Source: Alphaproteobacteria bacterium (lineage in GTDB: Bacteria > Pseudomonadota > Alphaproteobacteria > UBA7887). Taken from it: a stretch of 6,042 nucleotides of DNA. The stretch covers positions 1 to 6,042 of the forward strand of contig JANQOH010000324.1 in the NCBI GenBank assembly GCA_028289725.1. The letters run 5' to 3'. The notes below the pieces were generated by a model. That model did no database searches and was not told the DNA's origin. It worked only from the letters and a program-made list of their open reading frames with translations. Both the position numbers and the translations under genes were made by a program. This document shows, one piece after another, positions 5,788-6,042 of this stretch (positions are counted from its first letter, which is position 1; each line of letters opens with the position of its first letter).

Positions 5788-6042
5788 TTACTTCGCGCTG
5801 ATCGGCGCACCGCGCAGGCGCGTGCTCGGGAAATCGTAGAGCTTGGTGCGGCCCGCCAGCAGGACGCGGAACGGATCGCGCATCAATGACGCAATTGCGG
5901 GATCGTGTACGTCGAGCCCTCCGGTATAGGCACCCAGCGCGGGCAGGATCATCCGGCGACCGTCGGTCACGAAGCAGCGTCCCCGGGCGCGGCGGCCGCG
6001 GACGTCGATTGCGGCACGCGGGTGAAAGTGGCCGGAGATTTC
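5788..6042 (-). CDS. pdeM: Ligase-associated DNA damage response endonuclease PdeM, C-terminal part only
   Basis: These 84 C-terminal codons of a calcineurin-like metallophosphoesterase end at TAA 5788-5790; the start lies beyond the right edge. The segment opens with EISGHFHPRA, whose Gly-His-x-His is the last metal-binding motif of the phosphoesterase fold. CFVTDGRRMILPALGAYTGGLDVHDPAI follows, closely matching what I recall of the PdeM family C-terminus. PdeM is usually about 220-240 residues and is often encoded beside a ligase-associated Lhr-type DEXH helicase and an ATP-dependent DNA ligase; such genes would be expected to the right of the window. It is convergent with the VOC gene and seems functionally unrelated to the rest. 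The exact function is inferred from a partial sequence. The alternative is another bacterial metallophosphoesterase, but the GAYTGGL motif argues for PdeM. Confidence 0.85.
   Translation of the reverse strand, partial: EISGHFHPRAAIDVRGRRARGRCFVTDGRRMILPALGAYTGGLDVHDPAIASLMRDPFRVLLAGRTKLYDFPSTRLRGAPISAK

Overview
The window looks like chromosomal DNA of a Gram-negative, GC-rich proteobacterium, most probably an alphaproteobacterium. This rests on an outer-membrane beta-barrel porin, a lipobox-bearing exported enzyme, a PdeM-type DNA-repair phosphoesterase, the GC-rich composition and palindromic intergenic repeats. The phylum-level placement is an inference from gene content; no rRNA or other marker is present.

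Layout from left to right. Positions 1-1061 (minus) carry a GH3-family acyl-acid amido synthetase whose C-terminus lies beyond the left edge. It is tightly coupled to the gene upstream of it, a lipoprotein penicillin-acylase-family (S45, Ntn-hydrolase) amidase at 1069-3348 (minus). Only 7 bases separate the two, and the GH3 ribosome binding site overlaps the amidase stop codon. A 295-bp divergent intergenic region (3349-3643) follows. It holds a 25-bp hyphenated palindrome, a long 10-bp inverted repeat, a GC-rich hairpin and an imperfect direct repeat. On the plus strand come an OprO/OprP-type porin (3644-5134) and a small VOC (glyoxalase-fold) protein (5226-5633). Two inverted copies of a palindromic intergenic repeat (5671-5766) lie between the VOC gene and the convergent 3' end of pdeM (5788-6042, minus), which is cut by the right edge.

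The most interesting element is the divergent cluster of porin and amidase-GH3. The amidase should break amide bonds of N-acylated compounds at the cell surface or in the periplasm. GH3 proteins activate acyl acids with ATP in the cytoplasm and, in plants, form amide conjugates with amino acids. The porin could admit the substrate. A shared palindrome between the divergent genes suggests co-regulation. The whole pathway is a hypothesis from gene order and motifs, and no substrate can be read from the sequence. The VOC gene and pdeM look like unrelated neighbours. No tRNA, rRNA, insertion sequence, integrase or CRISPR array was seen.
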